DNA of 64,000 nucleotides from Trichoplusia ni (Eukaryota; Arthropoda; Insecta; Lepidoptera; Noctuidae). The translations under genes and the position numbers were made by a program. Below are positions 32,961 through 44,860 of the stretch, one piece after another (position 1 is the stretch's first letter; each line of letters begins with the position of its first letter). The DNA is taken from positions 5,890,001 through 5,954,000 of the forward strand of contig NC_039492.1 in assembly GCF_003590095.1 (NCBI RefSeq). The letters run 5' to 3'. The notes beneath the pieces are model-generated. The model was given only the letters and a program-made list of their open reading frames with translations. It was not told the DNA's origin and ran no database searches.

Positions 32961-33180
32961 AAGAAATGTTTGAACCAAAACATAAAAACGGCCATAAACT
33001 GCTCCGCACGTAAACACATGACAATGCGGAAATTGAGTTTAAAAATTAAAACGTTTTCGTTGGCTCGGAGTGAAGAGAATCATCGGAAGTCTGCAGATAA
33101 CTATTAGATAGTTGAATCAAGAATGAGGGAGGCAAAAATAAAATCAGTACAGGTGGTATTAGGATTCAGTGCACGTAGCG

Positions 33181-33290
33181 TATCGGAGGTTTCGGCGGAG
33201 GAAGCTGGGCTGCGGCGGAGGCTACCGCAGTGCGCTCCCGGCGCCGCGCCGCCGCCGCGCCGTGCCCACCGACAGATAGCTATTCGTGCC
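33181..33290. other. GC-rich patch
   Basis: CpG-rich block with CGGCGCCGCGCCGCCGCCGC. A 64-codon plus frame runs through it without a recognisable domain. Confidence 0.4.
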
Positions 33291-36057
33291 TGTTCTAAGA
33301 CAATTACCGCTACGTAAACGGAAAATTGTTCGAGAGCTCTCTCAAACGTGTTTTCTAATCTTCGGAGAGCGGGATTGAAGGGGAAAGAGATGCCACTTTT
33401 ACATTTTTAACGTTCGAACGAGATTATTCGTTTTGTTACGGGATCATTCCGCTCCTGAAAGGATAAAACGAAACCCTTATCATATCCTCAGAGTTGTTAA
33501 TGTAAATATTACAGGAATAGCGTTTTTATACGCGGTGAGCTCAAATTGACCGGTTTTTATTGTGAGAGCCTTTTGAATAAAACATTTTCTAATATTATAC
33601 GCCAGGGTATCTCGTTCTCATAACGCCGGTATCACATAATGTGTGCAAAACAATGAAAGCGCGAGCTGTACGAACAATTAATATCCAACACAATATTTTC
33701 ACAAAGTTTCACTTCCGAAACTACATCCTGTGCCGTTTGGAACAAAGTGAGTCCTCTCTGCAGACTATTTTACGGACCATAAACTGCGAGAGGGACAGAC
33801 AGAAACTCGACCTTAATGTTTTAAAAATATATACATACACCTCTGTATCGATATTCTGGTTTGCTGCTCTTGCATACCATTTTTATTCAAGTATGCGTGT
33901 ACTTGTGCTTAGATCAAAGTAGTGTGTTTACGCGTTGTCTAGAAAGTTGGACGACACACTAGAACGAGTTGTTAAGTCTTGTTAGCACGTGGAATCTCAG
34001 TGTGTTGTTACGGCTTAATCTCTGAATCACGGTGTTTCTCGTGCGAGCAAAAGATTTGCACTAAGTTTCGCAAACACGCTAATTGATTATATATAACAAT
34101 CGTTTTGCGATATATTCCAGTACGACAAACATTCTCGATGAGTAAATGAAGTCGACGTCATCAATGTTCATGTGTATAACCCTATTTGTATTAGTAATAC
34201 AGTGTGGATGTTTGCGTAAGGAATTCATCGCGTTCAATGTGCGGGTATGGGCCATTAACAATAAATCGTGTTGTTTGTGGCCCTCCCCGGCGGTTGCGTG
34301 GTTGCTCCACACCCCGCCTGACGTTAATCAGCTTCCTCCTCAGATATCTAGATAATACGTCTGTCTAGATAAAGCACTACTTTTATTTCAGCGACGTCGA
34401 GGTCAACGTGAGCACAATCCTACTTCAAGTGTCCGCGGTTGTTATTAGATTTGCTTCGAAACTATTTTTAAAAACGGTTTCTCCTGGAAGATTTTATTTA
34501 GAAGAAATATGAAACGTTCTCCCGTTTCCCTTTATTTCCTCGAGGTGAAATAATACCGGTTTATATTTCGGGGAGGGAATATTGCGGTGAAGGTTTAAAT
34601 ACTTATCCAGAATTAGTACTCGTATAAAAAGTTAATTCTAAAGTAATAATAAACACTCTTTATATCCTAATTCTCCCTAAAATGTTGGTATGAAAGAGCT
34701 GAACATAAACTTTTAACTCGGAAAAACACAGACGGCCACAAGCTAAATTCAAGTTGTAGGAAAAAAGCAGCTAAAACTGAAAGCAAAACGTTAACTCGGT
34801 TCCGTAGCTGGGAATCTCCGGGGAGCTGTTTTTAAGCTACACGAAACATAAATTTTACAGCCCGTTTAAGTTTAGCTCATTATTTCATTACTCGCATTAT
34901 CTGCTTCCAACAAGCTCTCTTTCCAGACTTGTTCTACATAGAGCAGTTCCATACATCGACACTTACCTACCGTATACCCGGTATACTATAGATTTATTGG
35001 ATATTAACTGAGTAATTGACTCTTGTATTTCAATATTATATTACTTTATGACTGTAAGTTCAGATCACGGAACACTTTGATGACTTAATTCTGTTTTATC
35101 TTGAGAAATGAAGCGTTGTCTAAGCGATGCAGTATTTATTTATTACCCAGCTGACATGCTATAGTCACTTGTTTTGTTTTAAAGAATCTTGTAGATCTTT
35201 TAGTATTAATTGAGCGTGGGTTCGCAGGAGCACTGCAAAAAACAAAGCAATCTCAACGTTTTTGTAACAAATCTCGACGGTAACGGCGTGTCGTTTCTCT
35301 GTTATAATAACGCTATTTCCATAAAAGCTGCATGGTTTACATGTACCCAGCGTGTGATGGCACAAACCCGTATCATTGTATGGAAAGCTTCTTGACATTC
35401 GAGTCACGTTTAATATTTCTTATTTCCTTTGTCTCATTTGTCCTCGAGTCAGAATGACATCAAGCCTTGTATCTGAGTGTTTTTTGTTCCGATTTCTTAG
35501 ATTGGGATTTTTTACTTACGTTTCAGTCATACAGCTGCAGAATATAACGCTCCAATCTAACATGATATGTGGAAGAGCCAATTCTATCCGAGTTCGCATT
35601 ATGTTCGTTATTGGTCTAATACTTTACACAAACGCGACTTCGAGCCCTCTTACCTTCGTTGCGGCCCCATTTACCGACAATTGGCAAAGTTAAATGCGGC
35701 CTAAATAAAAAGGCTTACTTTTACTGAATATACTCGTTTACCCAGCAAATATTGGTGCCTGACGGGAATTCTTACGACTGGACCTCCTTTAGCTTATCTA
35801 GATTAGACTCCGATAAGAATCTCTGCCAACGCAAACACTACGTTTTATGCGAATGAATTCGTTCATTAATTTAGCTGTAATTAAAAGCAACGATAAAGAT
35901 CTCAAAGCATAAACAAAGGATGATTTAAATTTACCATATGAGTTCGTTTTAAGGTGACCCTTGTTTGACCGAAGACAATAAGTTATAAAACCTTTTAGAC
36001 GCAGGTGATAGCGCGGTATTAAAAACCTCGTTTGTTAAATACAATGATGAGTGACCA
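33291..36057. other. Non-coding stretch
   Basis: Open frames of at most 105 codons (35376-35693, +) overlap minus frames. One 69-codon plus frame (34146-34355) starts with a hydrophobic segment (MFMCITLFVLVIQCGC), but it is also overlapped by a 77-codon minus frame and has no other support. No repeat family is recognised. Confidence 0.45.
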
Positions 36058-36091
36058 TCTGGAGGGCGGGCGGCTCCCTCGGCCCTCCAGA
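36058..36091. repeat. GC-rich 9-bp hairpin
   Basis: TCTGGAGGG (36058-36066) and CCCTCCAGA (36083-36091) are perfect complements around a 16-base GC-rich loop. It should be a stable structure for its size. Role unknown. Confidence 0.6.
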
Positions 36092-37040
36092 GGAGTCATT
36101 CCTACGCATACATGTAATATGAGTAAACGCTTTGTACATTTCACCGGTATTGCTTCCATTTGATATTGGATAGCAATTTATTTATCATACATATTGCGGC
36201 TGGGAACGGGCACCGAATCTCGCTGTAAAGGCGTCTTTCTTTCTGTAGGGAATCAGGAATCGAATACGTGTGGGGAATTCTTTGTGTACCTGACGTTGTC
36301 ATTTAACTATACCGATAGCAGTACACATTTTAAACATATGTAGGTCAATTGATTTTATCGTCTGAAACTTTTGCATTGCATTCACTGGGGAAAATGTGTT
36401 TGTTATTCCCGACAACGTTCAGTAAATTGTATTTTTCGTTGATTAAGCCAACCTATAATTGAAAATAAAATAACTGAGAATTTTATAAAACAATACCGGC
36501 CATGCCACTGGGAAGAATAATTTAAATTTGTAAAATAATTGCACGAAAATAAACAAGAGTTGTAATGATGGTTAATTATGAAAAGTTTTAAATGTTAATT
36601 AAGAGATCCCAGGTACAGATGAAAGTGTATGTTTACATTACAACTACTACCAACAACAGCTTTTTAGTGCATTTGGTTATTTAAGTTTATCTTTTCTAAT
36701 GGTTATAAGTGGTCTTCATAAAATTGGAACGTCATAATTGCTTATTAAAAATGGAACGAACTGGTGGCCTAATAAGCATTCAACCTTAAGCTGAAACAAT
36801 GACCATTAACAATAACGGTGTATCGTTATAAAAAGCTTTAGAAATATGTAAATTGAAAATCATAAATCTTTGCCCACATTTAAGTTAAATAACTTTTGCC
36901 CGCAACCATTTTTGGTCCTTCCCGTATTTAAATACCGAAAAAAAAACATTTGCTGGCGGCAGTAGGGACTTTATCGGAGCGGCTCCATCATCACAATAAC
37001 TCGTTCAATAAGTGCGCCACAACATCGGTAATATGGTTTC
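36092..37040. other. Non-coding AT-rich stretch
   Basis: Nothing recognisable; frequent stops in all frames until about 36950. Confidence 0.5.
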
Positions 37041-37680
37041 ATTTAGAAAGATGCAAATGTCGCGACGCCGGCCACGCTCCACCGAACGCGATATTGCGGC
37101 TCCGCGGCACTCCCCGAGACTCCCCCCGCCCCCGCCCTGCCCCGCCGGGCCCACCTTACACCTCGCCACACTTCCTCACCTCGACTATCTTCACTTTTAA
37201 TCGCTCCCCTGAGAATTTATTAAAAATCGTGCTCGATTTTACCTTAACTACCAACACAAATTTCAACTTATTCAGCATCAAAATCCCGAACAAAGGCAAC
37301 AACAAAAGCCATTCATTCTAGTATTTGTCTACATTTGCAGTGAAGCGTATCATTTTAAGGAAATCTAAAGTTCGTAATTCATAAATCTTTGTTAAGACGT
37401 TAAGCGTAGGTGTACCGAGACGTAATAATTTACAGAGTTAGTCGTTGAAAACGTTGGTGAACTTGTAAAAACTTCATTCTGGGAATTCCACACATTTCTG
37501 GACTCAAGTTGTAGGTTTAAGCTTAAATTTATGCCGTGCGAGTGTTCACGGTGTTAAGCAAGAAGGAGACCTCGTGAGTGTCGCATACATCACGCAGGAC
37601 GTGGCATATCGCGGCGCCGCATATGCACGCCGCCCGCCGCCCGCCCGCCGCACGACACATCTGACATGCACGCGCCCTGA
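37041..37680. other. Two CpG/C-rich patches
   Basis: The first (37060-37165) is C-rich (CCCCGCCGGGCCC) and gives a proline-rich 123-codon frame plus a shorter one in another frame. The second (37585-37680) has CGCCGCCCGCCGCCCGCC and a near-palindrome at 37604-37626 (GCATAT-C-GCGGC / GCCGCATATGC, one bulge). Composition explains the open frames. Confidence 0.4.
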
Positions 37681-40600
37681 CTCCCTGTATCACTGTTAAT
37701 AAATAATAAGGTCCCTAAGTGTACTACTATCGGACTCGCTGCGACGTCGCATAATGTTAGTACTCACCAGTGCATGCAGTAATTGCTCTAGTAATGTCTA
37801 TACATAAATAAGTTCACGACTAGACAAAAGAATATAATAAAAGTCGCGCCAGCTCATCACGCTGGATCAGTATAATTCGTTTTCCCTCTCAGTCCTAGAC
37901 TTTCCGAGGAAAGCTAAGAAATGTTTTCTTCGTTGCCACGAAAAACAAAGACGTGTGCGGTAAATACCAAGCTCTTTGAAAACTCATTCGTCTGTCGAAC
38001 GTTTAACTTAGAATTCCTAGTTCAGGGCCATTTACATTCCGAAATGTGAAAAGTCATGCTAAACGAATGCGAGTTCCGTATCTTGGGATTTTCTAACTTC
38101 ACGTGCTTTTCCGTTTATTTCGTGCACGGCGCTCCCCTCGGCCCGAATCAGCCCCGGCTTCGTTAAGGAACTAATCGGCTCATTGTGCAGGAGCTGCTCT
38201 CCGACCCGCTCGATCCGCGCCGATATCTATCGACCTACACCTAAATGAAAATTTAATTTCTAATTCCAGCATTTATTTCGCTCGCGTAGTGAGATAGTGT
38301 TATATGTGCCTGCAGCCTGGCGCTGCACAGGTGGTGAGAATGTGCTTCCCGAGCGATAAAAAGCGTTGCTACGTGATCCCTACAATGTTCAATTAGCTAA
38401 TGTCTTCGATTAGCTGAAAACATTTTCCGTTAAATGTCTGCTAGTGAGGTTGTGTACTTAGTGCAAATCATGTTTGTTCGTTGAATTTATACAAAGTTTG
38501 GGTGCCAATTCAATTTGGAACAAAAGATCCGACATTTATTTTTCGTCTTTTATTATATGTGAGCGAAATTGTTTCGAAAAATAATAATAATTAAAAATCT
38601 AGAACCTTAGCTAGTTATCCATTTACGTAGTCAATAGGGTGTTGAGACTTGACCTTATTGAAGGACAGTCGAGGACAAGGAGGTCAGTATAAGACCTTCC
38701 CGGTCCCCTCCTGCGCCGGCATTTCCACTTACATCCGCGCTATAAATCCCTTTTGTTAATTGCTTTTGTTAATTTAATGAGTTAAATTTCTCCAAGTCTA
38801 CGCAATTGTATTAAATGGTATTTTTAAACCGAAAATATGAATCGTTAATCCTGGAAGTGGATCTGAAGAGCAGGGGTTGGATGCGAAGGTGAAACCTTGA
38901 TTATGAAGGTATTCGAAATGAATTTTAAGAATCCAGTGCAATTACGGAGGAAGATTGGTAAAACAATTACTTATAATTTTTAACCGAACATTGAGTCAAA
39001 ACCGGAAGATGAAACATTTTACTTTATTCACCATCAGGGTATATTTAGTATTCGTGACGGTTATCTATTATTCATAATATTTTAAGCTCGCGTTCGTAAT
39101 ATAGCTTTATGTGTACCTAAACTGTTTTTAATAGTTGGGACATATTACAGTTAGAAACGCCATTTGTAAACTATATAAAATTGTAGGCAATGTTCAGATT
39201 AAAAATATTGTGTCTTCAAACGACCTCTTAATTAATGAAAAAGATTTTCTTGAAGAGCTTTGGCCTCGTTTAATGAAAGGTATTTAAGCACCTTTAAAAG
39301 CTTGCACATTCAAGTTAACGTGACAAAACCTCGCCAAGTAACAGGGAACAGTGGCCCCCACAAAGTATTTTACAACGCGCCATTTTAAATGTGTAAAATT
39401 TTATGTAATTTGAAACAAAGCCGGATGTAGTGAGCCTTCGCGTCACCAACGTTATAATACGATCGTGGAAGGAGGTTTTGGCGCGCAGTTAGTAATAAAA
39501 ACTTTTGTAATTACACTCATTTAGGGCAAGGAACCCGCCGTTGACGCGGTGTCGTGCCAAAAACGGCAATTATTTTTATAACGCCGCCCCAGCCAAGTAC
39601 TGCGAATCTTTCGTGACCGTTGACACATACATAACATGTTTCGGGACACCATGTATCGCCAGCTTCGCGTCCTAATGTGCGGTTTTAAATATTACGGTCT
39701 GACGCTTTGTAGATATTTTAAGACTAAATTTATGGCCCGCGATGGAGGATTACCCTTTTGGCAAAGTTAAGATGTTGCAGATAATTTGTTTGTCTTCTTT
39801 CCGAGTCGGAATAGCGGTGGCCATAAATTATTTCTATTACTTTAAAGTGCAATCGTTGAATAATTACTTGGCATATTTACAACTCTTTTAAGATGGAACG
39901 TATAAGATATATTGGACGTTTCCTGCAGTTTATATACCGTGTCATATTTTTAGCTACATGCTAAAAGATATTTATCTCAAATAATATTGTTTTACGTTTC
40001 AGCACTTACTGGAGAACTTGGAGAACAAACAAAAATAAAATCCGAGCACTTTTTAATAAAACCTTGTTTAAAAATCCAAATTTAATAACTTCAACACAGT
40101 TAAACTTGCGGTGATCAGTATCATTGAGGGGTCGAATAACAAAACAAGAGAAAAACCAAAACAAGAATCACAATTTGTAAATAATTTGTTCAGTAAAATT
40201 ATAATCCGCGTCCGGACATGGGGGGTCGTGTCAGGCGGTGACAAGCCGCGACTTGGCAAGGCACCGCTCGTAAAAACTTTTCTAATTATGTACATTTTGT
40301 AGCTAAGACGCGGGTACTCAACCACATTATATTTTCTAGTTAATTTGCCGGATTTGGGCCCCTAGACAAGACCTTTCTGCAGCCGTTAATGTTGATAGAT
40401 ATCGCTGAATTAGACGGAAACATAAAAAAATATACGAGTCTTCTAAAGAGATTTCGGGCTTCGTACTTTGAACTGGACAGTTCCGTATGTATATTCCAAT
40501 CTTTTGATTAAAAACTTTTTGGAACTTGGACAGGCATGGGAAAAATAAAGTATTTATACATACGATACCGATTGCGATTGGCTGATGTTAATACATACTA

Positions 40601-41066
40601 CAGAGCCTATAGACAATTTAAATTTCTTCGAATCGCTTAAGTAATTATACTGCATGAGGATTCAAAGTAACATGACTATTAGAACTAAAATTTCATTCCG
40701 GAACATTTGAATTTTCCTATTAACCCCAAGATTACGTCACGATAAAATAAATGTAAGTCTTGATTGCGAAACATTTTAGCATTTTCTATCAGGCCTAACG
40801 TCTTCAGAAATGTGCCTAACCTAGGCTCGGTGCGAACATGTATTATTATGGCTGGGAGCGCCCGATCTCCGGTGTTACTTACACAAGCCAACAAACTTAA
40901 ATGGAAACACTGATTCGTCGCAAGATAAACGGAGAGACCAACTTATGTTAACACATGTTCTACGTAATCAGCTGTTTTTCAAACATGTGCTATGTTGGAT
41001 AAAAGACAATTTATGGTAACGAATAGGTAGGAAATTGTTCTATTTTTTGTGTTGGATTAAAAGTAT
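37681..41066. other. Non-coding stretch
   Basis: Includes an E-box-containing CCTGCAG/CACAGGTGG region near 38310-38335 and a moderately GC block at 39400-39640. No coding frame is convincing (at most 85 codons, two strands overlapping at 40068-40325). No repeat family recognised before 41.07 kb. Confidence 0.45.
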
Positions 41067-41155
41067 CCGACATGGTGGGCTTGTTGGTCATATGCAAGGA
41101 TTTGTAGTTGGTTGGTGCAGGTTCGATCCTAACGAGACACCGCTGACGAACGGTG
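41067..41155 (+). mobile_element. tRNA-like SINE head
   Basis: A box B match GGTTCGATCCT at 41120-41130 lies about 45 bases after a box A-like TGGTGGGCTTGTTGG. The segment looks like a tRNA-derived SINE head. It does not fold into a complete cloverleaf by eye (acceptor arms do not pair), so it is not called a tRNA gene. The downstream SINE body is not clear. Confidence 0.5.
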
Positions 41156-41177
41156 GGGGAAAGTATTGTGAGAAATA

Positions 41178-41517
41178 ATGGCCATTAAAAATGTTTCAGT
41201 TCAGAAAGCTGAATCGGTTGCAAATCATAGATTAGTGAATTTAACAAAATATTCCACGCATTCCGATCTTCTGAAATCAATAACTTCCGAAGTTAGATTT
41301 TTTGTAATTATTGCAAAACTTTGTGACTTGTGCCGCATTAACGAAGAACTTCATTTAAAACCAACTTAATTAAACTTACGTAAGTTTGTTAACTACGTAT
41401 TAGTTAGGTTTCATTTCGCTAATTAAAATTACTAGAGATTAAAAGATCGATAATCTTGGTTATACGATTAGATCAAGTTTTATGACAGACATAAATATTA
41501 ATATTCATTAATATTCT
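41178..41517. other. Unique sequence between two SINEs, with a 16-bp palindrome
   Basis: A 63-codon frame (41178-41369, +) has no domain and is not called a gene. Immediately after it, AAACTTACGTAAGTTT (41372-41387) is a perfect 16-bp palindrome. Multiple TAAT/ATTAAT strings follow. Confidence 0.45.
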
Positions 41518-41690
41518 TTTTCACTTGTGTCATGGAATTCAGATACAACGAAGCTACCACAAACACCCAGACCCGAGACAATGCAGAAATTTGAATTTTA
41601 TACATTGACCCGACCGGGGATCGAACCCGGGACCTCAGAGCTAGCGACACCTTGAAACCGGTACGTATGCCACTCGACCACGGAGGTCGT
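41518..41690 (-). mobile_element. tRNA-derived SINE, 3'-truncated
   Basis: On the minus strand the head reads CGACCTCCGTGGTCGAGTGG (box A TGGTCGAGTGG) and CCCGGGTTCGATCCCCGGTC (box B GGTTCGATCCC, complement of 41617-41627). The body follows with GTCTGGGTGTTTGTGGTAG and CCATGACACAAGTG. This matches a SINE layout widespread in Lepidoptera, as I remember it. It ends near 41518 without the usual full tail. Boxes A and B are intact, so Pol III initiation is conceivable. Confidence 0.75.
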
Positions 41691-41693
41691 CAA

Positions 41694-41727
41694 AATATAT
41701 CAACTGTATGAATATATCAACTGTCTA
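41694..41727 (+). repeat. Two-copy 17-base tandem repeat at the SINE head
   Basis: AATATATCAACTGTATG is followed directly by AATATATCAACTGTCTA. It adjoins the 5' end of the minus-strand SINE. It may be a small duplication rather than a target-site duplication, because no matching copy was found at the other SINE end. Confidence 0.6.
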
Positions 41728-43294
41728 AATAGACAGAGTGGGTGTGATAGGACCGATAGACCGTCAGACGGACACAGTTCTGTCTTACACCACAAGTTAC
41801 AACCTTTCCATAGATTCCTATATTTTTGCCTTAGGTACAGAGGAGTTCTTAAGTTTATGAGTAAGTTTAATTGTCGAAAAAGTGAAATGCCGCACAAAAA
41901 GTTTATGCTTCATATGTCTTGGTACCTAATTACTTTACGTACCTAAGTAGTAAGTAAAATCTGTATAGCATGTCCTAGATCTAAAGAATAGAATAAATTA
42001 CCTCGCTATCTTTATTTATGTCGACAGTTAATACTTTAATAAATATTCGCAAACGTTTAAGATTTGTAAATGAGCAAGCCGGTGGAAAATGCAAGTACTG
42101 GCAACAACAGCCAACTCTAAATCCCATTTTAAAAGTCATTTATATTTCTCACACAGCAAATCTAAAATAATCCGACGTATACCAACACAATTTAAAAGCA
42201 TGAAAATTTAAAAAACCTACGGACAATGCATGTTTTCATGAAAATACAAATAGGTATAGGCGAAAAATAGCTCACCTCCCGTGGGTCCGCATATGAACAA
42301 AGAGGTCCCGTAGCGCGTCCGTTGTAAACGCGGAGTGGTCTGTAATCTGTTACTTTTACGTAGCACTTGTTTTGTTTCCACACGATTCCCGGGAATATTT
42401 TTACAACGCCGGCCGGACGACCCATCCGACCAAACGATGCTGCGTCTGCATAAAACTCGAGGAAATTTTACGTGTTTCGACACAATGATTATGAAACACT
42501 CGTAAACTTGAACTAGGATTTTTCCCGTCGTGTTCAAGGTATACATTTTCTCTGCGACTGCTCGCCGACGGATCCGAAGCTCTCACAAAGAAAATATAAA
42601 ACGAAACGCCATTAAGACTTGTTTACGCGGCATGCATAAATACAAACGAACGGCCCTAAAGCATCGCGGTTAAGACTGTAGTGAGAAAGTTTTGCAATTA
42701 TTGTAATTACGAGCCGACCGAGAAGCATCCACCGTCGACACAACGTCATATTTCCTACTTAATCGCACCGAGTTGCCGACATTATTATAAATAAATCAAT
42801 TTATTACGTTCGCTAGGCGCCGCATTACTCATAGCCTAATGTGCTTTAAGTTTAACTTACTCCCACACACGTATGTGTAATTATAAATTATTCATCTCAT
42901 ACAATAATGATACAAGTTTTAAAGATCTGTTTTATCACATAGCGTATCGCATTCAACTTGTCTTCCAACGTATGAAAACAAAGTAAGTTATTTAATCTAA
43001 TATTAAGTATGTTTTCAATTTCATTTAATTGGCTACATTTGCAAACCTTTGCTAGTGGCACAGTTGATACTGTCAAAAATATCCCCAGAGAATGCACAGT
43101 ACGTAACATTTTAGGTTGATATTCGGGCTGAGGGTAACTCTCTCCCGTTGGAACGTACTTTAAAGTTTTTGTTTTTACTCTAACTAGAAAGAATGTTGCA
43201 TATTACAAGAACGAACGGCCAAGATTAAGCATAAAAAACGAGCAATTCCTTAGACGCTGAAGGTCTTAATTACTGCGAATCAAGAAAAGAAAAT
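41728..43294. other. Non-coding stretch, minus strand low in stops at 42.2-42.6 kb
   Basis: Between 42192 and 42586 all three minus-strand frames contain overlapping open frames of 77, 109 and 61 codons. No frame carries a recognisable domain. CpG content is moderate. Not called a gene. Confidence 0.45.
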
Positions 43295-43555
43295 ATGCCA
43301 GAAATATATACTTTGTTTAGGTTGTACAAACAACTGTGAAGAATTGATCTTCAAGAATCGATGGATAAATATAGTGCAGTAGATACAAGAATTACAGTAC
43401 CCTAACTCTCTAATAGTTTATTTGATGAACATTGCAGACCAGACTTAACGAAGCTAAGAACAAGCATCGATCAGACTACAGAGGTAATAAACCAATTTGA
43501 AAAAGCTTGTTATGGAATATTGGATCCATCAGAACAAGCCGCGTTTAAAAAATAA
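43295..43555 (+). pseudogene. Possible decayed coding sequence of unknown identity
   Basis: From ATG at 43295 the frame runs 87 codons to TAA at 43553, broken by TGA (43337) and TAA (43403). The last 49 codons are open and protein-like (DLTKLRTSIDQTTEVINQFE, then KACYGILDPSEQAAFKK), suggesting a helical segment. An AAG/GTAAGA splice-donor match follows at 43557/43558. I do not recognise the protein. It could be a processed relic, a transcribed but non-coding exon, or chance: a run of this length is not rare in non-coding DNA. Confidence 0.25.
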
Positions 43556-44473
43556 AGGTAAGATATCTCACACATAAGATACGACTTTTACTATTAATAA
43601 CTTCAACCCCTTCTCTTGATCACGTGTTACGAACAAATATTGAATTGTCATCTGATCGATAGCTAACCAATTTTGACATCGGCCATTGACACCAGCGTGT
43701 GGGTAGCAACACAAATATATTAGTCATCCTATCCACACGATCAATCTCGCACGCATTTAAAACTTTACTCATAAATGGGTGCACTTAACGTATTAAATTC
43801 ACTGACAATGAATAACGGTCGGGCTGGCGTACAAACTGTAAAATATTCATCTTAAAAAAGCGACATTTAAATCTCCCCCTGTAATATGAGTAACGACTTA
43901 TTTGGGTGTAAATCGTAGAGCGGCCGTTCGTCAAACGACTCCGATGAACGAGGCAATCACTTAGAGTATGTTCTCTACTTAACAACCCTGTAACAGTGTT
44001 TACTAACGCATGCACACCAGTCTGCGGACCGAGTGACAACTACACTATTTTCAGATTAGAGTCACGCTTAGAATGCTTGTTTGTTTTCAGAGAGCAAACT
44101 TAGTACGGTAACAGCGACGAAACTTTATTCGAAATGTTTACATCTGTTTTAACTTAACAAAGTATTTGATTATTCCGTAGCGTATCGTACGGTAAAGGGA
44201 TAAAATCGTAAGAAACGTTTCTGACACACAAAGTTAAAAGAACTTAATAAAATTGCAAAACGAACGCAACCATCCAGTCTGTTTATCTCTTTACAACAAA
44301 GAATGCCATTGTAATACACCTACGGATTATCATGCTAATGTAAAACTGAGTGAAGAGGCAATATCATAGCATAACAGATACTATCTCTAGTTAAAATATG
44401 TTTATTTTTAATCGCGAGTAAGGGCGAGTGCTGACTGTAGGATCGCTGCTCTTCATCGGGGTTTTCACCACTA
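43556..44473. other. Non-coding stretch
   Basis: AT-rich; open frames at most 84 codons, no recognised repeat. Confidence 0.5.
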
Positions 44474-44497
44474 ATTAATCACTGAGCGATGATTAAT
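44474..44497. repeat. 8-bp inverted repeat of homeodomain-like half-sites
   Basis: ATTAATCA (44474-44481) and TGATTAAT (44490-44497) are perfect complements across CTGAGCGA. TGATTAAT resembles binding sites of Hox/Pbx and Bicoid-type (TAATC) homeodomains. Inverted pairs can be dimer sites, though this is only motif-level evidence. Confidence 0.45.
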
Positions 44498-44572
44498 CAG
44501 CGCAGCCGCGGGCACATTTCAAGCAGCACTTCAATGATCCGTTTGTCGGACGTTAGTATTTCTTCCTAAGCA

Positions 44573-44584
44573 CGGCACGTGCCG
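44573..44584. promoter_or_regulatory. Palindromic E-box
   Basis: CGGCACGTGCCG is a 12-bp palindrome centred on CACGTG (44576-44581), the canonical bHLH/bHLH-PAS binding core (Myc/Max, Clock/Cycle and relatives). It lies 75 bases after the homeodomain-like inverted repeat. Occupancy is unknown. Confidence 0.35.
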
Positions 44585-44860
44585 CGGACGGGTTTATGCT
44601 TGTTTTTTACGATAATTTACAGCTTCAATGATTTTTTAGCGGCGGTGTTAAGTGATGCGGACTAATGTTGGATTGCATTTATTGTTTTAAGTGATTCTAT
44701 TGTTCACTTAATTGCATGATATCGTAGATGATATTGAACAGGTAATCAAATGTTAATTTTCAAGACTTGGTTTTTGTATCGACATCTATGATTGAAATGT
44801 ATTTATTGCTGATCAATTTAGCTTGTTTTCAGTGTCAATGCACATTACCTGTTCTCAGTT

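Noticed and set aside
34146..34355. A small secreted peptide gene (hydrophobic N-terminus)
   Set aside because: The frame is fully overlapped by a 77-codon minus frame, no mature peptide pattern (cysteine spacing or cleavage sites) follows, and there is no upstream signal.
41067..41155. A functional tRNA gene
   Set aside because: Box B is good but acceptor and anticodon arms do not pair; a SINE head explains it better.
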